This document shows positions 8,034-15,058 of a stretch of 64,000 nt of DNA, in pieces; position 1 is the stretch's first letter; each line of letters opens with the position of its first letter. A program made the translations under genes and the position numbers. Source of the stretch: Roseisolibacter agri (GTDB lineage: Bacteria > Gemmatimonadota > Gemmatimonadetes > Gemmatimonadales > Gemmatimonadaceae); assembly GCF_030159095.1 (NCBI RefSeq), contig NZ_BRXS01000001.1:310001-374000 (forward strand). Reading direction: 5' to 3'. The notes under the pieces were generated by a model. It saw only the letters and a list, made by a program, of their open reading frames with translations. It did not search any database and had not been told where the DNA came from.

Positions 8034-8876
8034 TCAGTCCAGCAGGCGACGGTACGACGCGCGCGTGACGGCGTAGCAGCCGCACGCCGCCGCCATCAGG
8101 CGCGTGCGGTCCAGCACCTCGATGCGGCCGCGCACGTTGCGGATCAGCCCCGCGTGCTGCAGCGCGCCCAGTGCGACCGTGACGCCCGCGCGTCGCACGC
8201 CGAGCATCACCGCGAGGAACTCGTGGGTGAGCTCGAACGCGTCGCCGTCCACGCGATCGTGCGTCATCAGCACCCAGCGCGCGCACCGCTCCTCGACGGT
8301 GTGCAGGCGGTTGCACGCGACGGACTGCGCGATCTGGTCGGTGAAGGCGTGCGCGTAGCGCAGCGCGCGGCGCCGCACGGCCGGCCGCTCCTCCATCGCC
8401 TGCCGGAAGTCGTCGGCGGAGAGGCGCCACGCCTCGCCCTCGATCTGGATCAGCACGCGGTACGTGCTCGACTCGGCGCCGAAGACGACCGGGAGGCCGA
8501 TGAGGCCCTCGTTGCCGATCGTGCCGACCTCGATCTCGCCGCCTTCCTGCTCGGTGGCGATCATCGAGCCGACGCCGGTGCGCATGAAGTGGACGGCCGC
8601 GATGGGCGTGTCGGGCTCGATCAGCACGTCCTTCAGCCGCAGGCGCTCCGGCCGCAGCTTCGGAAGGAGCCACGCGTAGTCCTCGGGCGGGAGACCGTGC
8701 AGGAGGTGGTTGCGCTCCGCGGCGTGCGCGGCGGTCACGCCGTCGTGCCGGTCCTCGAGCGACGCCGCGGGCGGTGCCGAGCCGGTGGCGTCCGCGCCGT
8801 CGTCCTTCCCGACGTCCTCGTCGCTCCGGTGCGGCTGTGCATGGTGCGGCGGCAGCGTGCGTTCGATCTCCTCCAT
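8034..8876 (-). CDS. Crp/Fnr-family transcriptional regulator
   Basis: 280 residues. After a 45-residue disordered leader, residues 55-160 carry the cyclic-nucleotide-binding-like beta-roll: LLPKLRPERLRLKDVLIEPD, FMRTGVGSMIATEQEGG, EVGTIGNEGLIGLPVVFG. Residues 165-200 form the dimerisation helix and 205-262 the winged helix (LTHEFLAVMLGVRRAGVTVA as recognition region, then GLIRNVRGRIEVLDRT wing). The phosphate-binding arginine of Crp is not evident and there is no N-terminal cysteine cluster as in Fnr, so the effector is probably neither cAMP nor an iron-sulphur cluster. Many relatives in this phylum have VGTIGNEGLIG. Monocistronic. Confidence 0.88.
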   Translation of the reverse strand: MEEIERTLPPHHAQPHRSDEDVGKDDGADATGSAPPAASLEDRHDGVTAAHAAERNHLLHGLPPEDYAWLLPKLRPERLRLKDVLIEPDTPIAAVHFMRTGVGSMIATEQEGGEIEVGTIGNEGLIGLPVVFGAESSTYRVLIQIEGEAWRLSADDFRQAMEERPAVRRRALRYAHAFTDQIAQSVACNRLHTVEERCARWVLMTHDRVDGDAFELTHEFLAVMLGVRRAGVTVALGALQHAGLIRNVRGRIEVLDRTRLMAAACGCYAVTRASYRRLLD

Positions 8877-9006
8877 CGGTCGTTCCTCGGAGCCCCTGGC
8901 GTCCGGTCGAGCAGCGGGATGGCAGTTCAGCGCCCGGTGGCGCGCCGCGCCGCCAGCGGAAGTAGCATGCCCCGAGGCGCGCGCCTCGCCAGGTGGCCCG
9001 AAACGC

Positions 9007-9040
9007 CAGACGCCGCCCCCCGGGAGGGGAGCGGCGTCTG
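9007..9040 (-). terminator. Hairpin terminator downstream of tRNA-Asn
   Basis: Stem cagacgccgc (9007-9016) with gcggcgtctg (9031-9040), further paired C and G runs inside. It lies 33 bases beyond the 3' end of the minus-strand tRNA. Confidence 0.65.
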
Positions 9041-9072
9041 GGGAACTCCTGAAACGACAACGACTTCTGGTA

Positions 9073-9145
9073 CTGGGGCGGGTGGATTCGAACCACCGAT
9101 CTTCCGATTAACAGTCGGACGCTTTGCCAGCTCAGCTACGCCCCA
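9073..9145 (-). tRNA. tRNA-Asn (anticodon GTT)
   Basis: Read on the minus strand, the 73 bases fold as a cloverleaf: acceptor stem TGGGGCG paired with CGCCCCA, D arm with AGCTGGCAAA loop, anticodon stem TCCGA/TCGGA with loop CTGTTAA (anticodon GTT), and TΨC arm GGTGG-TTCGAAT-CCACC. The discriminator base is G. The CCA end is not encoded (TAC follows). Confidence 0.96.
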
Positions 9146-9437
9146 TCACGTGCTGCCGGGACGAGTGGCCGTGCGCGCGGGTCACCTCGTGGGTCACCGC
9201 GCCGGCCGGCCCCGGTCGAGGAATCATAACGGATCGTGGCGGCGGCGCCACGTCGCGCTTGCGCCCCGGCGGGCCAGGCCGTAGCATGGCCGACCCTCCG
9301 CCGGCCCGCGTTCCCACGTGGCCGGTCCCCCACCTCGTGCCCGCGCCGGCCTCGGCCCCCGCGTCCCGTCGCTCGCCGCCCGGACCTGCCACTCCGGGAC
9401 GGTCCCGCACGCGTCCATGGTCCCTGGAGTTCGCCAC

Positions 9438-10778
9438 ATGGCTGTACCGTCGTCCCCCGTCGTGCGTGCCGTCGCGGCACTGCTGTCCCTTCCCGTGGCG
9501 GCCCTCGGGGCGCAGGGCCCGGCGCCGGTCGCCGTACCGGCAGAGGTGACCGAAGCCCAGCTCAGTCCCAGCGTCCAGCTCTACGTCTCCGAGTACAACG
9601 CGCGCCGGACGCTGACGACGGCCGACGTCTCCAACCCGAACGGCATCGTCCTCACCAACGCCGCGGGCACGCCGCCGTCGTCGGGGTCGTCCGGCAGCAT
9701 CAACGATCCGTCGCTGGGCTACAACAACCCGCGCTACTGGGCCAAGGGGGAGGAGTACAGCGGCGTCACGCGCCTCGTGATGACGTACGAGACGCGCGAC
9801 GTCAACACCGGCGCGGTCGTCGCGACGCCGGCGTTCCTGTGCACGGGCGCGCTGATCAACGGCGGCCACTCGGTGCTCACCGCGGCGCACTGCGTCTACA
9901 ACGATCCGCCGAGCGCGGGCACCGTCTCGCGGCTGCGCGACGTGCAGGTGATGCTCGGCCAGAGCTTCGGCGGCAACACGACCGCGGAGCCGGGCGCCGG
10001 CGCGCCGAACTCGAACCAGGCGTTCGGCTACACGCAGACGGTCGGCGCCCGCAACGTGCAGATCCACCCGGACTACACCGGCTCGGTCATCGACGAGCGC
10101 GACATCGCGGTCATCAACCTCAACACTCCGGCGCCCGCGCAGTACCGCTACTACGACCTGTACGGGCCGAGCGCGCTCGGCGCGACGTACAACGTCGTCG
10201 GGTGGGGCGGACGCGGCGACGGCGCGACGGGCACGGTCAACATCGGCGGCAGCACGGGCTCGGGGCAGCGCCTGCGCCAGGGGCTGAACAGCTTCAACAC
10301 GACGTACAGCGACGCGCGCTGGAACCCGGCGTTCCTGGCCGCGGTCGGCCTCACCGCCGCGAACGTGTATCTCGCGGACTTCGACAACGGGCTGGCGACG
10401 AACAACGCGCTCTGCCGCCTCACGAACGCGACGTTCGGTGGCGGGCAGCCCGTGTGGCTCGGGGCCGTGGGCGCGCCGGACATGTGCGGGCTGGGCTTCG
10501 GCCTCGACGAGGTGCTCACGGCCGGCGGCGACTCGGGTGGGCCGTCGTTCGTGAACGGGCAGATCGCGGGCATCAGCTCGTTCGGCCAGACGTTCGGCGT
10601 GGGCGACGTGCGCAGTGGCCTCAACTCGTCGTTCGGTGAGCTGAACGGCATGACGCGCGTCGACATCAACGCGCAGTGGGTCGCGAGCGCCGTCGTCCCC
10701 GAGCCGACGACCGTCGTGCTCCTCGGCAGCGGGCTGCTCGCGCTGGGCGCGCTCGCGCGCCGCCGCCGCAACGGCTGA
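9438..10778 (+). CDS. Secreted trypsin-like serine protease with PEP-CTERM-like sorting tail
   Basis: 446 residues. A signal peptide (about 1-25, ending AALGAQ) precedes an 85-residue low-complexity segment. The chymotrypsin-fold catalytic triad is visible: H151 in LTAAHC, D222 in RDIAVINL and S366 in GGDSGGPS. An insertion between Asp and Ser, rich in Gly/Thr/Asn, makes it longer than typical S1 enzymes. The C-terminus has VVPEPTTVVLLGSGLLAL and an RRRR stop: the Val-Pro-Glu-Pro signal, membrane helix and basic tail of exosortase substrates. It is therefore expected to be processed and released or anchored at the surface. Start ATG 9438 has GGAG nine bases upstream. Confidence 0.92.
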   Translation: MAVPSSPVVRAVAALLSLPVAALGAQGPAPVAVPAEVTEAQLSPSVQLYVSEYNARRTLTTADVSNPNGIVLTNAAGTPPSSGSSGSINDPSLGYNNPRYWAKGEEYSGVTRLVMTYETRDVNTGAVVATPAFLCTGALINGGHSVLTAAHCVYNDPPSAGTVSRLRDVQVMLGQSFGGNTTAEPGAGAPNSNQAFGYTQTVGARNVQIHPDYTGSVIDERDIAVINLNTPAPAQYRYYDLYGPSALGATYNVVGWGGRGDGATGTVNIGGSTGSGQRLRQGLNSFNTTYSDARWNPAFLAAVGLTAANVYLADFDNGLATNNALCRLTNATFGGGQPVWLGAVGAPDMCGLGFGLDEVLTAGGDSGGPSFVNGQIAGISSFGQTFGVGDVRSGLNSSFGELNGMTRVDINAQWVASAVVPEPTTVVLLGSGLLALGALARRRRNG

Positions 10779-10816
10779 CCGACCCGCGGGGGACGGGCCC
10801 CCGAATTGCTCCGCCT

Positions 10817-10857
10817 CGCCGGCCGCGTCGACGACACCCGTCACGACGCGGCCGGCG
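10817..10857 (+). terminator. Hairpin terminator after protease gene
   Basis: Perfect 14-bp inverted repeat: cgccggccgcgtcg (10817-10830) and cgacgcggccggcg (10844-10857), 13-base loop. It lies 38 bases after the protease stop and directly before TATCTT (10861-10866), a possible -10 box for the PAP2 gene. Confidence 0.72.
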
Positions 10858-10899
10858 TCGTATCTTCCGGCGCCGCGCTCCTCCCGCCACCACGCCGCC

Positions 10900-11763
10900 G
10901 TGCCCCGTCGCCACCCCGCACTCCGTCGCGCCGCGCTGCTCGCCGCGCTGCCAGGCGCATTGCTCGCGGCGCCCTCGCTGGCGCCCGCGCAGGTCCTGGA
11001 GCCCACGGGCGACACGCCGCCGGTGCTCGGCGCGCGCGACGCGGTGGTCGCGGGCGGCTTCGCGGCGGCCGCGCTGCTGGCGGTGCCGCTCGACCGCGTG
11101 CTGGCCGAGCGGCTGCAGCGCCCCGCGGTGCAGGAGAACGGCGCGCTCAAGATCGCCGCGGTGGTCGCCGAGCAGACGACGCAGCCGGGGCTCTACGTGA
11201 TCCTGCCCGCGGTGTGGGGGATCGGGCGGCTGGTCGACGATCGGACCACCGCCGCCGCCGGGCTGCGGGGCATGGAGGCGGTGGGGATCGCGCTGTCGGT
11301 GGTCGGGGTGACGAAGTTCGCGTTCGGGCGCGCGCGCCCGTACGTCGCGCACGATCCGACGTCGTGGCGCTTCATGCGCGGTCTCGAGGGCTCCGAGTAT
11401 CGCAGCTTCCCCTCCGGGCACTCGGCGTCGGCGTTCGCCGCGGCGTCGGCGCTGACCGCGGAGCTCACCGCCGCGCGCCCGTCGCTCCGCTGGGCCGCCG
11501 GCGTGCCGCTCTACCTCGGCGCGGCGACGGCCGCGTGGTCGCGCATGTACGACGACCGCCACTGGGCGACCGACGTGCTCACCGGCGCCGCGGTGGGCAC
11601 CGTGTCCGGGCTCGCCGTCACGCGCTGGCACCGCACGCGTCCCGACAACCGCCTCGACCGCGCGATGCTCGGCGTCGGCGTGGAGCTGGGGGGCGCACCG
11701 CGGCTGCTGGTCACGCCGATGCGCACGCCCGCGCGCCGCGTCGCGCGCACCGTCGCCCGCTGA
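10900..11763 (+). CDS. PAP2-family phosphatase
   Basis: 287 residues, GTG start at 10900. It hydrolyses phosphate esters of lipids or related substrates at the membrane. An N-terminal signal or anchor (residues 8-30) is followed by several hydrophobic helices. The three conserved phosphatase motifs are in order: KFAFGRARP (K-x6-RP), SFPSGHSAS (PSGH), and SRMYDDRHWATDVLTG (SR-x5-H-x3-D), so the active site is intact. The residues between motif 1 and 2 (YVAHDPTSWRFMRGLEG) and the C-terminal 40 residues are family-specific. The next gene starts five bases after its stop codon, so they are likely co-transcribed. Confidence 0.88.
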   Translation: MPRRHPALRRAALLAALPGALLAAPSLAPAQVLEPTGDTPPVLGARDAVVAGGFAAAALLAVPLDRVLAERLQRPAVQENGALKIAAVVAEQTTQPGLYVILPAVWGIGRLVDDRTTAAAGLRGMEAVGIALSVVGVTKFAFGRARPYVAHDPTSWRFMRGLEGSEYRSFPSGHSASAFAAASALTAELTAARPSLRWAAGVPLYLGAATAAWSRMYDDRHWATDVLTGAAVGTVSGLAVTRWHRTRPDNRLDRAMLGVGVELGGAPRLLVTPMRTPARRVARTVAR

Positions 11764-11767
11764 CCGC

Positions 11768-12310
11768 GTGCCGGGCGCGCACGGCATCTTCATCCTGGCG
11801 TCCATCGGCGGCGAGGCCGGCGCGCGCATCGCGGAGCTGCAGGCGCGGCACGATCCGAAGCTCGCGCGCGAGTCGCCGCCGCACGTGACGCTCGCCGGCT
11901 CGTCGGGCGTGGGGCCGATCCTCCCCGACGCGACGCGCGAGCAGGTGCGCGCCGCGCTCGCGCCCATCGCGGCCGAGTCGCCGCCGCTGACGCTGCGCTT
12001 CCAGCCGCCGCACCGCTTCATGCAGACGAACATCGTCGTCCTGCCGCTCGATCCGCACGGGCCGCTGCGGCAGCTGCACGACCGCATCGCGCGCAGCGGG
12101 CTGCGGTTCGGGCGGGCGCGCTTCACGTTCACGCCGCACGCGACGCTCAGCTTCTATCCGACGCTCGCGCCGGCGCAGCTGCGCGAGCTGCTGGCGGTGC
12201 GCCTGGACGCGCCGGCGGTGATCGACCGGCTGGTGGTGTCGTACACGCGCGCGCCGCAGCCGGCGGTGACGTGGTTCGAGCTGCCGCTCGGCGGAGCGTC
12301 GAGCGTATAG
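11768..12310 (+). CDS. 2H phosphoesterase / 2'-5' RNA ligase family protein
   Basis: 180 residues, GTG start at 11768. Two HxT motifs mark the 2H superfamily: H39 in PPHVTLAG and H124 in TPHATLSF, about 85 residues apart as usual. Family members hydrolyse or ligate 2'-5' RNA bonds or open cyclic nucleotide phosphates; the substrate here is unknown. No other domain is present. Its last codons lie inside a palindromic repeat. It appears co-transcribed with the PAP2 phosphatase (gap of four bases). Confidence 0.85.
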   Translation: MPGAHGIFILASIGGEAGARIAELQARHDPKLARESPPHVTLAGSSGVGPILPDATREQVRAALAPIAAESPPLTLRFQPPHRFMQTNIVVLPLDPHGPLRQLHDRIARSGLRFGRARFTFTPHATLSFYPTLAPAQLRELLAVRLDAPAVIDRLVVSYTRAPQPAVTWFELPLGGASSV

Positions 12311-12429
12311 CGTCGAGCGTCGAGCGGGTTCCTCGCCGGTGCGACCTGGCGACGTGCGTATCCGGCCCACGAGGACGAACGAGCGAGCGCCGAGCGCCGA
12401 GCGGAGATGCTCGCTCGGCGCTCGACGCT
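12295..12429. repeat. Palindromic repeat cluster at convergent gene ends
   Basis: The word AGCGTCGAGCG occurs at 12295-12305 and 12309-12319 (with a third overlapping partial copy), and its complement CGCTCGACGCT at 12419-12429. Between them GAGCGCCGAGCG (12385-12396, again at 12392-12403) pairs with CGCTCGGCGCTC (12412-12423). The element covers the stop codons of both convergent genes. It can act as a two-way terminator. The same word builds the hairpin at 17738. Confidence 0.7.
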
Positions 12430-13046
12430 CACCTCCCCCAGCGATCGAACCCGAACACCATCCCCGCGCGCAGCAGCGCGCCGTCGCCGTGCCGCGTGTC
12501 CTGCCGCACGTCGAAGCGCGTGTACTGCGCGGTGAGGTCCAGGTGCACCGCGGGGCCCAGGGCGACGAGCATCCCGAGGCCGCCACCGACCGAGGTGCGC
12601 GTCGCGTTCGATACCGAGACGACGTCGCCCGAGACGCGCTGCCGCAGGAACGCCACGCGGCCCGTCAGGTAGGGCGTGAAGTTGCCGCCCGACGCGAGCG
12701 CGAGGCGCGGCTCGACGTACGGGCCCTGCAGCGTGACGTCCGTGTCGGTGTCGCGCAGCGACTGTACGGTGCGCTGGTAGCCGCCCGCGAGCGCGAACGC
12801 GCTCACGCCGACCGCGGCGTGCACGTCGAAGCCGTAGCCGTCGCGCACGCGACCGACGTCGCTGTCGCGCACGCCGGTGTACAGACCGGCGCCGCCGATC
12901 GCGAAGGTGGCCGAGGAGCGCCGCTCCCAGGGCGGCGTGTGGCGCTCCGAGTCGCGCTCCGAGTGGCGCTGCGCGTGCGCGGCCGGCGCGACGGCGACGA
13001 GCATGAGCACGATGGGGAGAACGGACGACGGACGAGGAAGCGGCAT
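12429..13046 (-). CDS. Outer-membrane beta-barrel protein (porin-like)
   Basis: 205 residues. Signal peptide residues 1-25 (PIVLMLVAVAPAAHA). The mature part has a charged His/Glu/Arg-rich start, then eight or so amphipathic strands with alternating hydrophobic residues (FAIGGAGLYTGV, GVSAFALAGGYQRTV, VEPRLALASGGNFTPYLTG, VHLDLTAQYTRFDV, LLRAGMVFGF). This matches small 8-stranded OmpA/OprF-like barrels. The function is not implied by sequence; possibly structural or adhesion. ATG 13046 starts the signal peptide. Confidence 0.78.
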   Translation of the reverse strand: MPLPRPSSVLPIVLMLVAVAPAAHAQRHSERDSERHTPPWERRSSATFAIGGAGLYTGVRDSDVGRVRDGYGFDVHAAVGVSAFALAGGYQRTVQSLRDTDTDVTLQGPYVEPRLALASGGNFTPYLTGRVAFLRQRVSGDVVSVSNATRTSVGGGLGMLVALGPAVHLDLTAQYTRFDVRQDTRHGDGALLRAGMVFGFDRWGR

Positions 13047-13217
13047 GGTGGGCTCCGGTGAGGGACGCCTGCCCGCGGCGGCAACGCGCGCGCCCCTGCG
13101 CGGCCGTCCGTCCCACGCGGCGAACGCGCGGCGCGGCAACGCGTTGCGCGCCGCTGTCGACGATCCGTTCGCGCGCCGTCGTCACCGCGCGGGGACGCGC
13201 CCCGTCCCGAACGGACG

Positions 13218-13252
13218 ACGGGGGAGCGGGCGCCGATGCGCCGCTCCCCCGT
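13218..13252 (-). terminator. Hairpin terminator
   Basis: Stem around acgggggagcg / cgctcccccgt with short GC core (13218-13234 against 13238-13252), one bulge. It lies directly after the stop codon (minus strand) of the gene at 13276-13770. Confidence 0.65.
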
Positions 13253-13275
13253 TCGTGGCGTGCGCCCGAATCGCG

Positions 13276-13770
13276 TCAGTGCGCGTCCGGCCGCGCCTTG
13301 CGGTACGACTCGGTGGCCTGCTTCAGCATCAGCAGCGCCGACGCCTCGAGATCGTAGTCCAGCGCCAGCTCGCTGAGGCGCGCGCTGGAGTGGTCGCCGC
13401 TCTCGCCGATGCCGCGGCCGGCGCGCTCGCTGGTGGTGTGGCGGCGCGCGTACTCGCGGCTCGCCATCCAGAGCGCGTTGGCGGCGGCCCAGCAGGGCTC
13501 CTTGCGGTCCGGGTGCGCCTTGGAGGCGGCGCGCTCGTAGGCGCCGGCCAGCTCGCCCAGCGCCTCGTCCGCCAGACGCACCAGGCTCTGGCAGGCCCGC
13601 TGCTCGGCCGGCAGGGCGCCGCGGTCCACGAGGCGGGCCAGCCGCTCGTGCTGGCGGCAGCACTCGAGCGCGCAGCGGTAGAGCGCGTCCGCCTTCGCGT
13701 AGAAGACGGCCATCGGGTCGCGGCCGGTCTCGTCGGCGGCGGAGGGTGGAGCGACGGTCGACATCGGCAT
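13276..13770 (-). CDS. Hypothetical helical cysteine-containing protein, 164 residues
   Basis: No family recognised. A long helical protein: residues 18-85 (DPMAVFYAKADALYRCALEC, ARLVDRGALPAEQRACQSLVR, EALGELAGAYERAAS) and 95-160 (WAAANALWMASREYARRH, YDLEASALLMLKQATESYRKA) look like TPR-like or four-helix-bundle units. Cysteines at 33, 37, 38, 60 and 93 are not in a known metal pattern. It is soluble and monocistronic. A second possible start, ATG 13764, shortens it by two residues. Confidence 0.65.
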   Translation of the reverse strand: MPMSTVAPPSAADETGRDPMAVFYAKADALYRCALECCRQHERLARLVDRGALPAEQRACQSLVRLADEALGELAGAYERAASKAHPDRKEPCWAAANALWMASREYARRHTTSERAGRGIGESGDHSSARLSELALDYDLEASALLMLKQATESYRKARPDAH

Positions 13771-13934
13771 GGTACGACGGGGAACGGCGGGAGCAGCGTG
13801 GCCAGGCGCGAGGCGGGACGGGCGGGGCGCGCGGCCGGGAGGCGGGGCGCGACGTCGCGCTTCCCTCAGTATATCGGCGCGGGGGCGCGCCATGCACCGG
13901 GGTGGCGGCCGGACCCGGGAGGTGTGACGACGCG

Positions 13935-13968
13935 TTGACGTCGCGCGCAACGCGGCGCACGTTGCGCG
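13935..13968 (+). promoter_or_regulatory. Candidate promoter with inverted repeat upstream of enoyl-CoA hydratase gene
   Basis: TTGACG (13935-13940), 17-base spacer and CACGTT (13958-13963) resemble -35 and -10 boxes. An 8-bp inverted repeat, CGCGCAAC (13944-13951) and GTTGCGCG (13961-13968), covers the same stretch, as expected of a repressor site. Inference from pattern only. Confidence 0.4.
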
Positions 13969-14008
13969 GCCGTTGCGCCCTCCGGTCCCCCCACCTCCAG
14001 CCGCCCCC

Positions 14009-14800
14009 ATGTCGCACGCGCATCTCCAGGTCGACACGACGCCCGAGGGCGTCCGCACGATCACCCTCGACCGGCCGGAGCGGCTGAACGCGGTCAACCC
14101 CGCGCTCGCCGACGCGCTCCCGCGCGCGGTGGCCGAGGCGCACGCGGACGACGCGGTGCGCGTCGTGGTGATCACGGGCGCCGGCCGCGGCTTCTGTGCG
14201 GGGCTCGACCTCGCCGACCCGGCGGCGCTGGACCAGCGCTCGCGCACCGGACGGCTGGAGCCGCTGGCGTGGGTGGGGCGCTGGGTGCTCGCGCTCCGCC
14301 AGTGCGACAAGCCGGTGATCGCCGCGGTGAACGGCCCGGCCGCGGGGGCGGGCTTCGGGCTCGCGCTGGCGGCCGACCTGCGCCTGGTGGCCGAGGGCGC
14401 GACGATGACCGCGGGCTACGTGCGGCGCGGCCTGAGCCCGGACGCGGGCGTGACGTACCATCTGCCGCGGCTGGTGGGCGCCTCGCGCGCGGCGGACATC
14501 ATCCTCACGGGGCGCGACATCGCGGCGGACGAGGCGCTGCGCATCGGGCTGGCGAGCGCCGTGCTCCCCGCCGAGGGCTTCGCCGGTTCGGTGGCCGCCT
14601 ACGCGCAGCGCCTCGCGGCTGGTCCGCCGGTCGCGCTCGCGCTCACGAAGCGGCTGCTGACGCAGAGCCCCGACGCGCCGCTCGAGGCGCAGCTGCGCGA
14701 CGAGCTGACGCACATCAAGACGTGCTTCGCGACGGCGGACGTGGCGGAGGCGATGACGGCGTTTCGGGAGAAGCGGGTGCCGGTGTTTCGCGGAAGCTGA
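14009..14800 (+). CDS. Enoyl-CoA hydratase/isomerase family protein
   Basis: 263 residues, full length for the crotonase fold, probably acting on acyl-CoA intermediates of fatty acid or aromatic acid breakdown. Crotonase marks: TLDRPERLNAVNPALADAL, the oxyanion-hole segment GAGRGFCAGLDLAD, and VNGPAAGAGFGLALAADLRL, with ARVRRGLSPDAG-like region at 140-155 (YVRRGLSPDAGVTYHLPRLV). The usual catalytic glutamates cannot be confirmed: the second acidic position is occupied by aspartate (SPDAGVTYHL), as in PaaG-type isomerases. ATG 14009 has no clear Shine-Dalgarno sequence. Stand-alone gene. Confidence 0.87.
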   Translation: MSHAHLQVDTTPEGVRTITLDRPERLNAVNPALADALPRAVAEAHADDAVRVVVITGAGRGFCAGLDLADPAALDQRSRTGRLEPLAWVGRWVLALRQCDKPVIAAVNGPAAGAGFGLALAADLRLVAEGATMTAGYVRRGLSPDAGVTYHLPRLVGASRAADIILTGRDIAADEALRIGLASAVLPAEGFAGSVAAYAQRLAAGPPVALALTKRLLTQSPDAPLEAQLRDELTHIKTCFATADVAEAMTAFREKRVPVFRGS

Positions 14801-14807
14801 GCGCGCG

Positions 14808-15058
14808 GCTGCGTGCTGCTTGCTGCGTGTACGGCCGCTCGGGATGCGTCGGCGCGCCGGACCCGAACGGCAAACGGCATTGCAAGGATGAAGATCGGAT
14901 AACGTCCGATAACGACGGATGGCCCCGGTGGAGTGCGAGATCCCTCGCCGCCACGCGGAGCCATCCGTCGTTATCGGACGTTATCAGATCTTGTCCGATC
15001 TTCTCCTTGCAATGCCGTTCGGGTCCAGCGGGCCGGTGCAGGCCACGCAGCACGCAGC
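14808..15058. repeat. ~250-base imperfect inverted repeat between convergent genes
   Basis: Ends pair as gctgcgtgctgc (14808-14819) and gcagcacgcagc (15047-15058). Inside, about 60-base arms (14859-14923 and 14960-15026) are nearly complementary; the right arm carries a 10-base and the left a 7-base insertion. The core words GATAACGTCC and GGACGTTATC are markedly richer in A and T than the surroundings. The element fills the whole space between the stop codons of the hydratase and the guanylyltransferase genes. No open frame is inside. It may be a MITE/REP-like element or an unusually long two-way terminator. Confidence 0.7.

Noticed and set aside
4908-9284. Open frame of over 1400 codons on the plus strand, opposite the hybrid kinase and Crp/Fnr genes
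   Set aside because: It is almost all Arg/Ala/His, covers several minus-strand genes and the tRNA, and has no domain. It results from high GC content, where stops are rare. The same holds for the long frames opposite the M16, sdhA, tricorn and ettA genes.
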